DNA of 64,000 bases from Alteromonadales bacterium alter-6D02 (GTDB lineage: Bacteria; Pseudomonadota; Gammaproteobacteria; Enterobacterales; Psychrobiaceae): the NCBI GenBank assembly GCA_002835545.1, contig PIZK01000003.1, positions 124,001 through 188,000 of the forward strand, in the 5' to 3' direction. The position numbers and the translations under genes were made by a program. Positions 10,267 to 17,986 of this stretch are shown here, piece after piece. Position 1 is the first letter of the stretch, and each line of letters starts with the position of its first letter. The notes beneath the pieces were generated by a model. That model was given only the letters and a program-made list of their open reading frames with translations, made no database searches and was not told the origin of the DNA.

Positions 10267-10296
10267 AAGCCAGTAACTTATGTTACTGGCTTTTTT
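10267..10296 (+). terminator. Rho-independent terminator after secF
   Basis: Inverted repeat with arms AAGCCAGTAAC (10267-10277) and GTTACTGGCTT (10282-10292), 4-base loop and a T run. A second perfect 10-base-pair hairpin without a T run lies just upstream at 10227-10250. Confidence 0.9.
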
Positions 10297-10360
10297 GTTG
10301 CATCTTTAGTAAAGAAAGGTTTACACTTTAGTCTATTGAAGGTCCACTTAAGAGTCTGCT

Positions 10361-11920
10361 GTGCGTTTAGAAGTTATTTGTGAAAACCGTTTAGGAATTG
10401 CCCAAGAAGTTTTAGGGTTATTAAGCAGTTTTGATTTAAATCTGCGGTCAATTGATGCCGATCAGAATGGTCGTATTTATGTTAACTTTCCGAAGATAGC
10501 CTTTGAAAGTTTCCAAAAGCTATTAGCGGCGATTAGGCAAATTGATGGCGTTAATGATGTTCGTAGTGTCTCACTAATGCCGTCTGAGCAAGAGCGCTAT
10601 GGTTTATTGACATTATTACAGAATCTTCCGGACCCAATATTTTCTATAGATATGAAAGGTGTTGTCACGCGAGTGAACCAATCTGGCGAGAGTTTGATTG
10701 CGCACGATGAAGAACAAATCCTCAATCAACCATTATCCACTTGGGTGACGGGCTTTTCTTTTTCAAAATGGCTGGCGCGTGAGGAAGTCTCAGCAATGGC
10801 TAGTCGTGTAAAAATTAGTGGCGGAGAGTATCTCGCCGAAATGATGCCAATTTATTTTCCTGATGCCGATGAAGAACAAATATTAGCTGGTGCAGTTGTG
10901 ATGTTTCGTTCATCGCAACGTATCGACCGACAGTACAACGCGTTAAGAAGCGGCAATAAAGATGCCTTTGCTGGTATTGTTGCTTGCTCCGAGCCAATGA
11001 AGCAAATCGTTGAGCAAGCAAAACAGCATGCCATGCTTGATGCACCCTTACTCATTCAGGGAGAAACGGGAACCGGCAAAGAAGTTATCGCTCGGGCTTG
11101 TCATGACCAGAGCCCTCGCCACAAGAAGCCATTTATCGCGATAAACTGTGCGGCTATTCCCGATGAGGTTGCAGAGTCTGAATTGTTTGGTTACGCGGCC
11201 AACTCGATGGGAACGAGAGTTGAAGGGAAAGCTGGTTTAGTGGAGCAGGCTGATGGTGGCACGTTATTCTTTGATGAAATTGCCGAGATGACTCCATTAA
11301 TGCAAGTTAAGATCTTGCGATTAATAGAATCGAGCAGTTTTCGCCGTGTGGGTGGCGATGATGAAGTAAAGGTTAATATACGCATCATTTGTTCATCACA
11401 AAAAGATCTCGCAGCCTTAACGCAGGAAGGGTGCTTTAGAGAGGATCTTTACTATCGAATTAATGTGCTGAGTCTTAGAATTTTACCATTAACTCAACGA
11501 CGTAAAGATATCGTACCTCTTGCCGAGATGTTTTTAGAGTATTATGCACTTAAGCTATCTTCATTGGTGTGTCGTTTATCTGTTAGCGCTAAAGAGCAAC
11601 TTGAGGCATATAGTTGGCCGGGTAACGTGCGACAGTTAAAGAATATTATTTATCGTGCTGTTAGCCAATCACAGCAAATTAGTGAGTTACAACCTGAGCA
11701 TCTGAATCTACCATCATATAGCAGTGATTTTGGGTATTTTGACGGTGAGTTTGAAGGAACGTTAGACAGTGCAACCAAACAATTTGAAGCTGCATTGTTA
11801 AAACGCTTATACCCCGCTTATCCGAGTACTCGTCTGCTCGCTAAAAAGCTAGGGGTTTCTCATACTGCGATTGCGAACAAGCTTCGTGAATATGGGATAA
11901 GTAAAACAAAAAATAACTGA
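10361..11920 (+). CDS. tyrR: Transcriptional regulator TyrR
   Basis: TyrR controls aromatic amino acid uptake, biosynthesis and breakdown genes and senses Tyr, Phe or Trp. The 519-residue chain has an ACT domain (about 1-70, opening MRLEVICENRLGIAQEVLGLL), a PAS domain (about 78-190), an AAA+ domain (about 205-430) with Walker A GETGTGKE and the GGTLFFDEIAEM block, and a C-terminal helix-turn-helix (ASTRLLAKKLGVSHTAIANKL-like, about 480-512). The GAFTGA loop needed to contact sigma-54 is not there: the equivalent stretch reads FGYAANSMGTRVEG. That fits TyrR acting at sigma-70 promoters. Translation starts at GTG 10361, giving exactly the TyrR N-terminus. maiA lies 53 bases downstream. Confidence 0.93.
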   Translation: MRLEVICENRLGIAQEVLGLLSSFDLNLRSIDADQNGRIYVNFPKIAFESFQKLLAAIRQIDGVNDVRSVSLMPSEQERYGLLTLLQNLPDPIFSIDMKGVVTRVNQSGESLIAHDEEQILNQPLSTWVTGFSFSKWLAREEVSAMASRVKISGGEYLAEMMPIYFPDADEEQILAGAVVMFRSSQRIDRQYNALRSGNKDAFAGIVACSEPMKQIVEQAKQHAMLDAPLLIQGETGTGKEVIARACHDQSPRHKKPFIAINCAAIPDEVAESELFGYAANSMGTRVEGKAGLVEQADGGTLFFDEIAEMTPLMQVKILRLIESSSFRRVGGDDEVKVNIRIICSSQKDLAALTQEGCFREDLYYRINVLSLRILPLTQRRKDIVPLAEMFLEYYALKLSSLVCRLSVSAKEQLEAYSWPGNVRQLKNIIYRAVSQSQQISELQPEHLNLPSYSSDFGYFDGEFEGTLDSATKQFEAALLKRLYPAYPSTRLLAKKLGVSHTAIANKLREYGISKTKNN

Positions 11921-11973
11921 TATTAACAGCTTGTTAATTAGTGAATTGATTAGAATTATAATAAGGGAAATCA

Positions 11974-12615
11974 ATGATTACATTGTATGGTTACTGGCGC
12001 TCTAGTGCTGCTTATCGAGTACGTATTGCGTTAAACTTACTGGGCTTAGAGCATAAGCATCATAGCGTTCATTTAGTCCAAGATGGCGGCCAGCAGCACC
12101 ATGACGATTATGTAACGTTAAACCCAACTCATCTGGTACCAACGTTAATTGATGACGAATTGATACTCTCACAATCGTTAGCGATTATCGAATATCTCGA
12201 TGAGAAATATGGTTCACACCAATTGCTTTCTTCAAGCTTAGAAAAACGTGCCCAAATTCGCGCGTTAGCACAAGATATTGCCTGCGATATTCACCCGCTT
12301 AATAATTTACGCGTGGTCCAGCATTTAGGCCATCAAGCTGAGTTTAATGCGAATGATAAAGCCCAGTGGATGAATCACTGGATGGGGGTTGGCTTTAAAG
12401 CGCTAGAGTCGAAGTTGCAGCAAACGGCAGGGCAATTTTGTGTCGGTGATAAGCCGACTCTGGCGGATATCTGTTTGATCCCTCAAATGTATAATGCACG
12501 CCGTTTTTCCTTAGATCTTAGTGCATTTCCTACATTAGAGCGTATAGAAAAAAATTGTTTGGCATTGAGCGCATTCGACCTAGCGGTTCCGGAAAATCAA
12601 GCCGATGCGAGTTAA
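11974..12615 (+). CDS. maiA: Maleylacetoacetate isomerase (zeta-class GST)
   Basis: MaiA isomerises maleylacetoacetate to fumarylacetoacetate with glutathione as cofactor, the penultimate step of tyrosine and homogentisate breakdown in the cytoplasm. The 213-residue protein has the thioredoxin-like N-terminal domain with the zeta-GST motif SSAAYRVRIALNL at residues 10-22 and the cis-Pro block HLVPTLIDDELILSQSLAIIEYL. The all-helical C-terminal half carries QDIACDIHPLNNLRV and ADICLIPQMYNARRF. Its place right behind tyrR fits control by aromatic amino acids. The other pathway genes (hmgA, fahA) are not in the window. Its last four bases overlap the convergent PqiA-like gene. Confidence 0.93.
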   Translation: MITLYGYWRSSAAYRVRIALNLLGLEHKHHSVHLVQDGGQQHHDDYVTLNPTHLVPTLIDDELILSQSLAIIEYLDEKYGSHQLLSSSLEKRAQIRALAQDIACDIHPLNNLRVVQHLGHQAEFNANDKAQWMNHWMGVGFKALESKLQQTAGQFCVGDKPTLADICLIPQMYNARRFSLDLSAFPTLERIEKNCLALSAFDLAVPENQADAS

Positions 12616-13337
12616 TCAACTCGATTAGCGTAAAGTGCTAAATAGCAGCGTTGATCCTGACCAACGCTGACTTTACCCTTCGCTTGCCACTGGTGTTGAT
12701 GATCAAAAACATCCACTAAATTATCTGCATGCAGTATCACCTCACGAGGTAAATTCTCTAACTTATTCGTACTTAGTAATTCGGTTAATTGCGGCTCGGT
12801 TAATTTTATTTGTAAGTGCTCACTTCTCTCGTTAATCACCTTTAACTGAGAAATATCAGAACTTTTATTGTGGATGAAGGCATAGCTAATGAGTAAGGGT
12901 AATATCATACTCAACACCACCGCTGTGGTGAAAATAATCAAGCCTGAATGAATGGTGACAGTGGCAATCATGCCTAACTTTACCGTCACTGCAATCATTG
13001 CAATCACATAAACATCAAGCATTGACCACTTGCCAACTAGTGCAATTTTATTTAAGCGGCGCTGCTGTTTGATGTTAAATAATGAGCGTGCATTTATTGT
13101 ATAAAGCAGTAGCAACATTTTTAAACTTGGCATCACGATACTAAAAGCGAAGAGAAGGAAAAAAAGGATAAGCTCCTGTTGTTTTAACAAATGGAAAATA
13201 CCATTAAATAAAGAGAAGGTGTCATCGAAAAAATAGAAATGAGTAAAGGTGAACATTGGTTGAGTGATACCGATGAACAGCATTATAGTAATGCCAAGCC
13301 AAAGGAAGTTTAATCCCACATGCCATGTTCGCTTCAT
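12612..13337 (-). CDS. PqiA-like integral membrane protein
   Basis: A 241-residue inner-membrane protein with four hydrophobic segments in the first 170 residues and a soluble C-terminal part of about 65 residues. The arrangement and the blocks PSLKMLLLLYTINA and KWSMLDVYVIAMIAVTVKLG match the paraquat-inducible protein A domain, whose Escherichia coli members work with PqiB/YebT-type MCE proteins in lipid transport across the envelope. Only one such domain is present, the usual Cys-rich zinc ribbon is missing, and no MCE gene is adjacent, so this is a shortened, stand-alone member. The function is open. It ends overlapping maiA by four bases in convergent orientation. Confidence 0.75.
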   Translation of the reverse strand: MKRTWHVGLNFLWLGITIMLFIGITQPMFTFTHFYFFDDTFSLFNGIFHLLKQQELILFFLLFAFSIVMPSLKMLLLLYTINARSLFNIKQQRRLNKIALVGKWSMLDVYVIAMIAVTVKLGMIATVTIHSGLIIFTTAVVLSMILPLLISYAFIHNKSSDISQLKVINERSEHLQIKLTEPQLTELLSTNKLENLPREVILHADNLVDVFDHQHQWQAKGKVSVGQDQRCYLALYANRVD

Positions 13338-13413
13338 TAGACCAAGCCTTTAATCTGTAAATAATGAGTTTAGTGTGACACATTAAGGAAAGTGAGTGTA
13401 GTCACAGTGCAAC

Positions 13414-13442
13414 AAAAAAGCGCCTGAATATCAGGCGCTTTT
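13414..13442 (-). terminator. Rho-independent terminator after htpX
   Basis: Inverted repeat with arms 13416-13427 and 13431-13442 (core AGCGCCTGA), with a T run when read on the minus strand. It lies 25 bases past the htpX stop and separates it from the PqiA-like gene. Confidence 0.9.
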
Positions 13443-13466
13443 AGACAATGTTCGATTGTTCGTTTT

Positions 13467-14336
13467 TTATAGATTGTTTAAAGCTGCAATTCGCTTTTCA
13501 ATTGGAGGGTGACTCATGAAAAACTCAGCAAAGCTGCGTTTTCCATTGATACCAAATGCCATCATGGTTGAATTCATTTGGCTCTCGTTTCCTCGGTTTA
13601 AGCGCTCTAAAGCTGCACGCATTTGACTTGCTGATGTTAACTTTGCAGCACCAGCGTCGGCACTAAACTCACGTTTTCGAGAGAAGTAAGCAACGACTCC
13701 GCTTGCTAATACACCAAACAGCATTTCTAGTACAAATACAACACCGATATAAGCAAAGGTGCCTAAACCGCCTTCACCGTTCTCATCTTTAGTTGCGCTA
13801 TCTATTGCGCCTGCAATTAGACGCGCGGCGAAGATAACGAAGGTGTTCACGATGCCTTGAATTAATGCCAGTGTGATCATATCGCCGTTGGCAACATGAC
13901 TGACTTCGTGGGCTAAAACGGCTTCCACTTCATCTTGGGACATTTGTTCTAGCAGGCCCGTACTTACAGCAACAAGCGCTTTGTCTTTACTAGCCCCAGT
14001 AGCGAATGCATTCATGTCCTCGGCTGGATAGATGGCTACTTCTGGCATAGCTATGCCGGCTTGTTTTGCTTGTTTAGCGACGGTTTCAATTAACCAATGT
14101 TCTGTTGAGTTACGAGGCTCTTCGATAACAACAGCGCCCGTTGACTTTTTTGCCATCCATTTCGACATTAACAGTGAAATAAATGAACCACCAAAACCAA
14201 AGACACAGGCAAGAACCAGTAAACCACCCATGCTTGACCGATCTAGACCAAAGACACTGAAGATAATGCTTAACACGATACTAAGTACCAGCATTACTGC
14301 AATATTGGTTAAGAGAAATAAACCTATACGTTTCAT
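13467..14336 (-). CDS. htpX: Membrane protease HtpX
   Basis: HtpX is a zinc metalloprotease of the inner membrane that degrades misfolded membrane proteins together with FtsH. The 289-residue protein has two N-terminal helices (about 5-25 and 38-58), the zinc motif HEVSH near residue 140, two further hydrophobic segments (about 155-175 and 195-215) and the third ligand Glu in [12 protein letters not shown]. The ending [15 protein letters not shown] is the family C-terminus. The promoter region shared with the divergent pldA contains a TTGAAA/TATTAT pair with 16-base spacing, whose -10 lies inside the dyad GACATAATATGTC. Identification is firm. Confidence 0.97.
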   Translation of the reverse strand: MKRIGLFLLTNIAVMLVLSIVLSIIFSVFGLDRSSMGGLLVLACVFGFGGSFISLLMSKWMAKKSTGAVVIEEPRNSTEHWLIETVAKQAKQAGIAMPEVAIYPAEDMNAFATGASKDKALVAVSTGLLEQMSQDEVEAVLAHEVSHVANGDMITLALIQGIVNTFVIFAARLIAGAIDSATKDENGEGGLGTFAYIGVVFVLEMLFGVLASGVVAYFSRKREFSADAGAAKLTSASQMRAALERLNRGNESQMNSTMMAFGINGKRSFAEFFMSHPPIEKRIAALNNL

Positions 14337-14363
14337 TTTAAATTTCCAAAAATAAGAGATGTA

Positions 14364-14376
14364 GACATAATATGTC
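14364..14376. promoter_or_regulatory. Dyad GACATAATATGTC over the htpX -10 element
   Basis: A perfect 6+1+6 palindrome lying 28 bases upstream of the htpX start codon. The same 13-mer occurs twice at 20773-20809. On the minus strand it encloses TATTAT (14372 to 14367), which with TTGAAA at 14394-14389 makes a 16-base-spaced promoter. It could therefore be a repressor operator. The protein that would bind it is not known to me. Confidence 0.5.
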
Positions 14377-14412
14377 CGTAATTTTATTTTTCAAGTAGCT
14401 AGTTGAAAATAT

Positions 14413-14421
14413 TGCTATACT
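14413..14421 (+). promoter_or_regulatory. Extended -10 promoter of pldA
   Basis: TGCTATACT is an extended -10 element (TG-N-TATACT) about 30 bases upstream of the pldA start codon, with AGGA at 14442-14445 as ribosome-binding site. The -35 region is weak, as is usual for extended -10 promoters. Confidence 0.5.
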
Positions 14422-14452
14422 GCGCGAGATTTTTTTTCAATTAGGATAATTA

Positions 14453-15367
14453 ATGAGAAAGTATTGCTCGATATTACTCGCAACTGTACTGAGCTGTATC
14501 AGTGTGGGGGTTGCCGCTGAAGACGATTGCGAGAAAATAATCAAAGATAGTAAGCGCCTTGCCTGTTTTGATAAGCAGGGCCAGCAAGGAGCTACTTTAT
14601 TTGCTGGGGGGTTAAAAACGTATAAGCCAAACTATTTTATGCTGTTTTCTTATAATAAAAACCGTGCTGATCAATTAGTCACTGGTATCGATACAGGTCT
14701 TGACGCTGACAAAACGGAAGCTAAATTTCAGTTTAGTTTTAAACACCCGATTCGTTTAGATGTTTTTTCAAGTGATGTTGATGTGTGGTTTGCTTATACT
14801 CAAAAATCTTTTTGGCAGCTTTATAATACAGAAAACTCCTCCCCCTTTCGTGAAAGCAATTATGAGCCTGAAGTGTGGTTTGAGAAAAGTTTTGTCAGTG
14901 CTGGGCATGACGGTTGGCACATCAGTAAAGTGAGTGCAGGATTTAATCATCAATCTAATGGCCGTGGTGAACTCCTGTCACGAAGCTGGAACCGGATTAT
15001 CGGCTCTGCGCAATTAAAGAAAGTGCTATCGGATGATCAAAAACTTGCTGTAGATTTTCGCTTATGGCGTCGCTTAAGTGAAGATGCTGATGAAGATGAT
15101 AATCCTGATTTGATCGATTACATGGGGCATGGGGATGTGACTGCGATTTATCAATCTGGCCCTCACCAAGTATCGTTGCAGTTGCGTAATATTCTCTCAG
15201 GAAATAGCCGCCATGGCATTTCGCTAGATTACAGTTTTCCACTACGTTGGAGTGATAACGTACGAGGTTATGTACAATATTTTGATGGTTATGGTGAAAG
15301 CTTGATCGATTACAACCAAAAGAATAAAACCATTAGCTTAGGTGTTGCAGTAGCTCACTGGTTATAA
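14453..15367 (+). CDS. pldA: Outer membrane phospholipase A PldA
   Basis: PldA is a calcium-dependent dimeric outer-membrane enzyme that hydrolyses phospholipids misplaced in the outer leaflet, helping keep lipid asymmetry. The 304-residue precursor has a signal peptide (about residues 1-22, cleaved after VAA). The active-site block AGFNHQSNGRGE has the catalytic His and Ser two residues apart, and LLSRSWNRI follows as in the Escherichia coli enzyme. Alternating hydrophobic stretches support a 12-strand barrel. The opening DDCEKIIKDSKRLACFD is a Cys-paired N-terminal extension seen in marine homologues. It is divergent from htpX and ends at a shared bidirectional hairpin. Confidence 0.93.
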   Translation: MRKYCSILLATVLSCISVGVAAEDDCEKIIKDSKRLACFDKQGQQGATLFAGGLKTYKPNYFMLFSYNKNRADQLVTGIDTGLDADKTEAKFQFSFKHPIRLDVFSSDVDVWFAYTQKSFWQLYNTENSSPFRESNYEPEVWFEKSFVSAGHDGWHISKVSAGFNHQSNGRGELLSRSWNRIIGSAQLKKVLSDDQKLAVDFRLWRRLSEDADEDDNPDLIDYMGHGDVTAIYQSGPHQVSLQLRNILSGNSRHGISLDYSFPLRWSDNVRGYVQYFDGYGESLIDYNQKNKTISLGVAVAHWL

Positions 15368-15381
15368 CGATACTGAGCATG

Positions 15382-15417
15382 AAAAAGGCTCGAAGGGTGA
15401 ACCCTTCGAGCCTTTTT
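15382..15417. terminator. Bidirectional terminator between pldA and the S9 peptidase gene
   Basis: 17-base-pair perfect stem (arms 15382-15398 and 15401-15417) with A and T runs at its two ends, so it can work for both convergent genes. Confidence 0.93.
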
Positions 15418-15450
15418 AGTTTCTACCAATTTATTAGGCTTTATCAGTGA

Positions 15451-17634
15451 TTACTTCTTCACTAGATCTAGGAAGAAAGAGTACTGTAATGCAGCTTTAT
15501 GGATGCGCTTAAAGCGGCCTGATGCACCGCCGTGTCCTGATTCCATATCTGTTTTAAATACCAAAACATTATCATCAGTTTTAAACTCACGTAGTTTTGC
15601 TACCCACTTCATCGGCTCAAAGTATTGAACTTGAGAGTCGTGTAGGCCTGTCGTGATTAGAATGTTCGGGTAGTCTTGTGCTTTCACTTGATCGTAAGGC
15701 GAGTATGCAAGCATGTAATCATAATAGGCTTTATTTTTTGGGTTGCCCCACTCATCAAATTCATTAGTGGTTAGGGGGATACTTTCATCTAACATGGTCG
15801 TTACCACATCAACAAAAGGGACACTTGCTGCAATACCGTTATATAGCTCTGGGGCTATATTGATTACTGTACCCATGAGTAAGCCACCGGCACTACCTCC
15901 AGAGGCAAAGATATTCTTTTCATCTCCGTAGCCTTGTGCAACAAGACCTTTAGTTACGTCGATAAAATCATTGAAGGTATTCATTTTGGTTAACTTCTTA
16001 CCGTCGTCATACCATGGACGCCCTAGCATCTGAGAGCCACGAACATGTGCGATAGCGTATACAAATCCGCGATCTAATAAGCTTAAGCGGGCAGATGAGA
16101 AACTAGGATCAATGGTGGTGCCATAAGAGCCATAGCCATACTGAAGTAACGGATTAGTGCCATCTTGCTTAAATTTATCTTTACGATAGACAATAGAAAC
16201 GGGAACCTTTGCACCATCTCTGGCAGTGATACTAATTCGTTCAGATTGGTAATTATCGGGATTGAAGTCTCCTAACACTTTAGTCTGCTTTAATAGTGTC
16301 CGATCATCAGAAGTCAATGCGTAATCGTAATGAGAAGCTGGCGTCGTCATGCTTGAGTAGTATAAGCGTAGTGTTGATGCATCATGTTGGTTATTACCAT
16401 ACATGCTTAGACGAAACGCAGGATCATTGAAAGATAATTTATGCTCTTTACCTGTCGATAATTGACGCACCGTGACACGGGTTAGGCCATCTTCACGTTG
16501 TTCGTAAACTAGGTGATCATCAAACAAAGTGAAGTCATCGAGTTTGGCATTGTCATTGGCGGGAATAACCGTTTGCCATTGTGATTTGTCGTTTAATTTA
16601 TCTTGGTGTACTTTCATTAAGCGAAAGTTAACCGCTTGCCAGTTGGTGTTGATGTAGAACCATTCACCTAACTTTTCCACCGAATATTCATGAGATTTTT
16701 CACGGGCTAATAATGGCTGTGGCATTGCTTTAGGGTTGTTTGCATCAACTAGTGATACGGCACTAGATTCGGTACTATCATGATAGATATAAATAGTTGA
16801 GCCATCTTTTGATTTAGCTAAGTAAGTATAGAATGACAGGTCAGTTTCTTCATAAATCAGTTCATCTTTGCTTTGACTCGTGCCTAAGGTATGACGAAAT
16901 ACTTGATAACCTAACAGTGTTTGCGGATCTTTTTTAATGTAGTAGACGGTTTTATTATCATTGCCCCATACGATATTGCCACTCGTTCCTTTGAGTTCAT
17001 CATTTAGTAATTTACCCGTAGATAAATCTTTAAATTTCAACGTATAGATACGGCGGCTTACGGTATCTTCACCGTATGCTAGTAGTTGATCGTTTGGGCT
17101 GATCGTTGTCCCACTAATTGCGTAATACTCGTGGCCTTGGGCCATTTCATTGACGTTGAGTAAAATGGTTTTATTAGTACCCTTAAAATCGTCCGCACGC
17201 ACATGATTACTGTATTCACTATCGCCAGATGCTTCTGATGAGTAATAGTAACCGCCATGTTTTACGGGCACAGAGCTATCATCTTTTTGAATGCGGCTTT
17301 TAATTTCTTCAAATAGTTGCGCTTGTAACGACTCTGTGTGAGCTAACATTTGCTTAGTATAAGTATTTTCAGCTTCTAAATGCGCTAAAATTTCAGGATC
17401 TTTACGTTCATCATCACGCATCCAATAGTAATGGTCATTTCGCTTATGACCGTGAATTTCCATTGGGTGCGACACTTTCTTGGCAACAGGCGCTTTAATA
17501 TTCGCCTGTAATTGACTCATACTTCCCTGAGTGACTTGTTGGGTTGTTTGGCTTTGACTGTCGTTAATATTACAACCACTTAAAACTAATAGCGGCGCCA
17601 TTAGTAAGCTTAATTTTGTTATTGTTGTTTTCAT
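15451..17634 (-). CDS. Prolyl oligopeptidase family lipoprotein (S9A, oligopeptidase B-like)
   Basis: A 727-residue serine peptidase of the S9A family, probably cleaving short peptides after basic residues like oligopeptidase B. An N-terminal lipobox LVLSGC (Cys about residue 21) marks it as a lipoprotein facing the periplasm or surface, unlike the cytoplasmic paralogue at 53010. The propeller domain covers about residues 50-480, opening HGHKRNDHYYWMRDDERKDP. The alpha/beta hydrolase domain has the nucleophile in ASGGSAGGLLMG, with the conserved DEWGNP, TGLHDSQVQYFEP (Asp) and ESGHGGASGRF (His) at the C-terminus. The triad is complete. The two genes share long identical stretches and look like an old duplication with re-targeting. 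Confidence 0.9.
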   Translation of the reverse strand: MKTTITKLSLLMAPLLVLSGCNINDSQSQTTQQVTQGSMSQLQANIKAPVAKKVSHPMEIHGHKRNDHYYWMRDDERKDPEILAHLEAENTYTKQMLAHTESLQAQLFEEIKSRIQKDDSSVPVKHGGYYYSSEASGDSEYSNHVRADDFKGTNKTILLNVNEMAQGHEYYAISGTTISPNDQLLAYGEDTVSRRIYTLKFKDLSTGKLLNDELKGTSGNIVWGNDNKTVYYIKKDPQTLLGYQVFRHTLGTSQSKDELIYEETDLSFYTYLAKSKDGSTIYIYHDSTESSAVSLVDANNPKAMPQPLLAREKSHEYSVEKLGEWFYINTNWQAVNFRLMKVHQDKLNDKSQWQTVIPANDNAKLDDFTLFDDHLVYEQREDGLTRVTVRQLSTGKEHKLSFNDPAFRLSMYGNNQHDASTLRLYYSSMTTPASHYDYALTSDDRTLLKQTKVLGDFNPDNYQSERISITARDGAKVPVSIVYRKDKFKQDGTNPLLQYGYGSYGTTIDPSFSSARLSLLDRGFVYAIAHVRGSQMLGRPWYDDGKKLTKMNTFNDFIDVTKGLVAQGYGDEKNIFASGGSAGGLLMGTVINIAPELYNGIAASVPFVDVVTTMLDESIPLTTNEFDEWGNPKNKAYYDYMLAYSPYDQVKAQDYPNILITTGLHDSQVQYFEPMKWVAKLREFKTDDNVLVFKTDMESGHGGASGRFKRIHKAALQYSFFLDLVKK

Positions 17635-17986
17635 TGTTAACTCTTTTTATGACTAAACATAAGGCAGTGTACGCTATTGATTGGTAGTAAAAAACTAAAT
17701 CTGAGCAACTGTAATATTTTGTAATAAATTTGCTTACATTGATCTCATTTTCTGCGATTACATTCAAAAACTAAGCTTGATGATTCACTGCCACTAAGTG
17801 GGAGTTTCGAGCTAGGCAAGCTTAAAGTGGGGGATTGTTATTAAAGACTAACCTTTAGAGGCCATGAGCATCGATTTTTTGTGAGTTTAACAAAAAGAGG
17901 TGTGGTGCGGCCGAATGTATCGGCATCAGTTTATTTTGGAGCATAAGCAAGCCTGTTGCTACAGGCTTGCGCTTGGCGGTTACTGT
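17635..17986. other. Gene-free stretch upstream of the S9 lipoprotein gene
   Basis: 352 bases without a supported gene. It must contain the promoter of the downstream S9 peptidase gene. A hairpin at 17947-17970 (arms GCAAGCCTGT and ACAGGCTTGC) lies just past the stop of the repeat lipoprotein gene and may terminate it, though no T run follows on the minus strand. I see nothing else clear. Confidence 0.5.
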
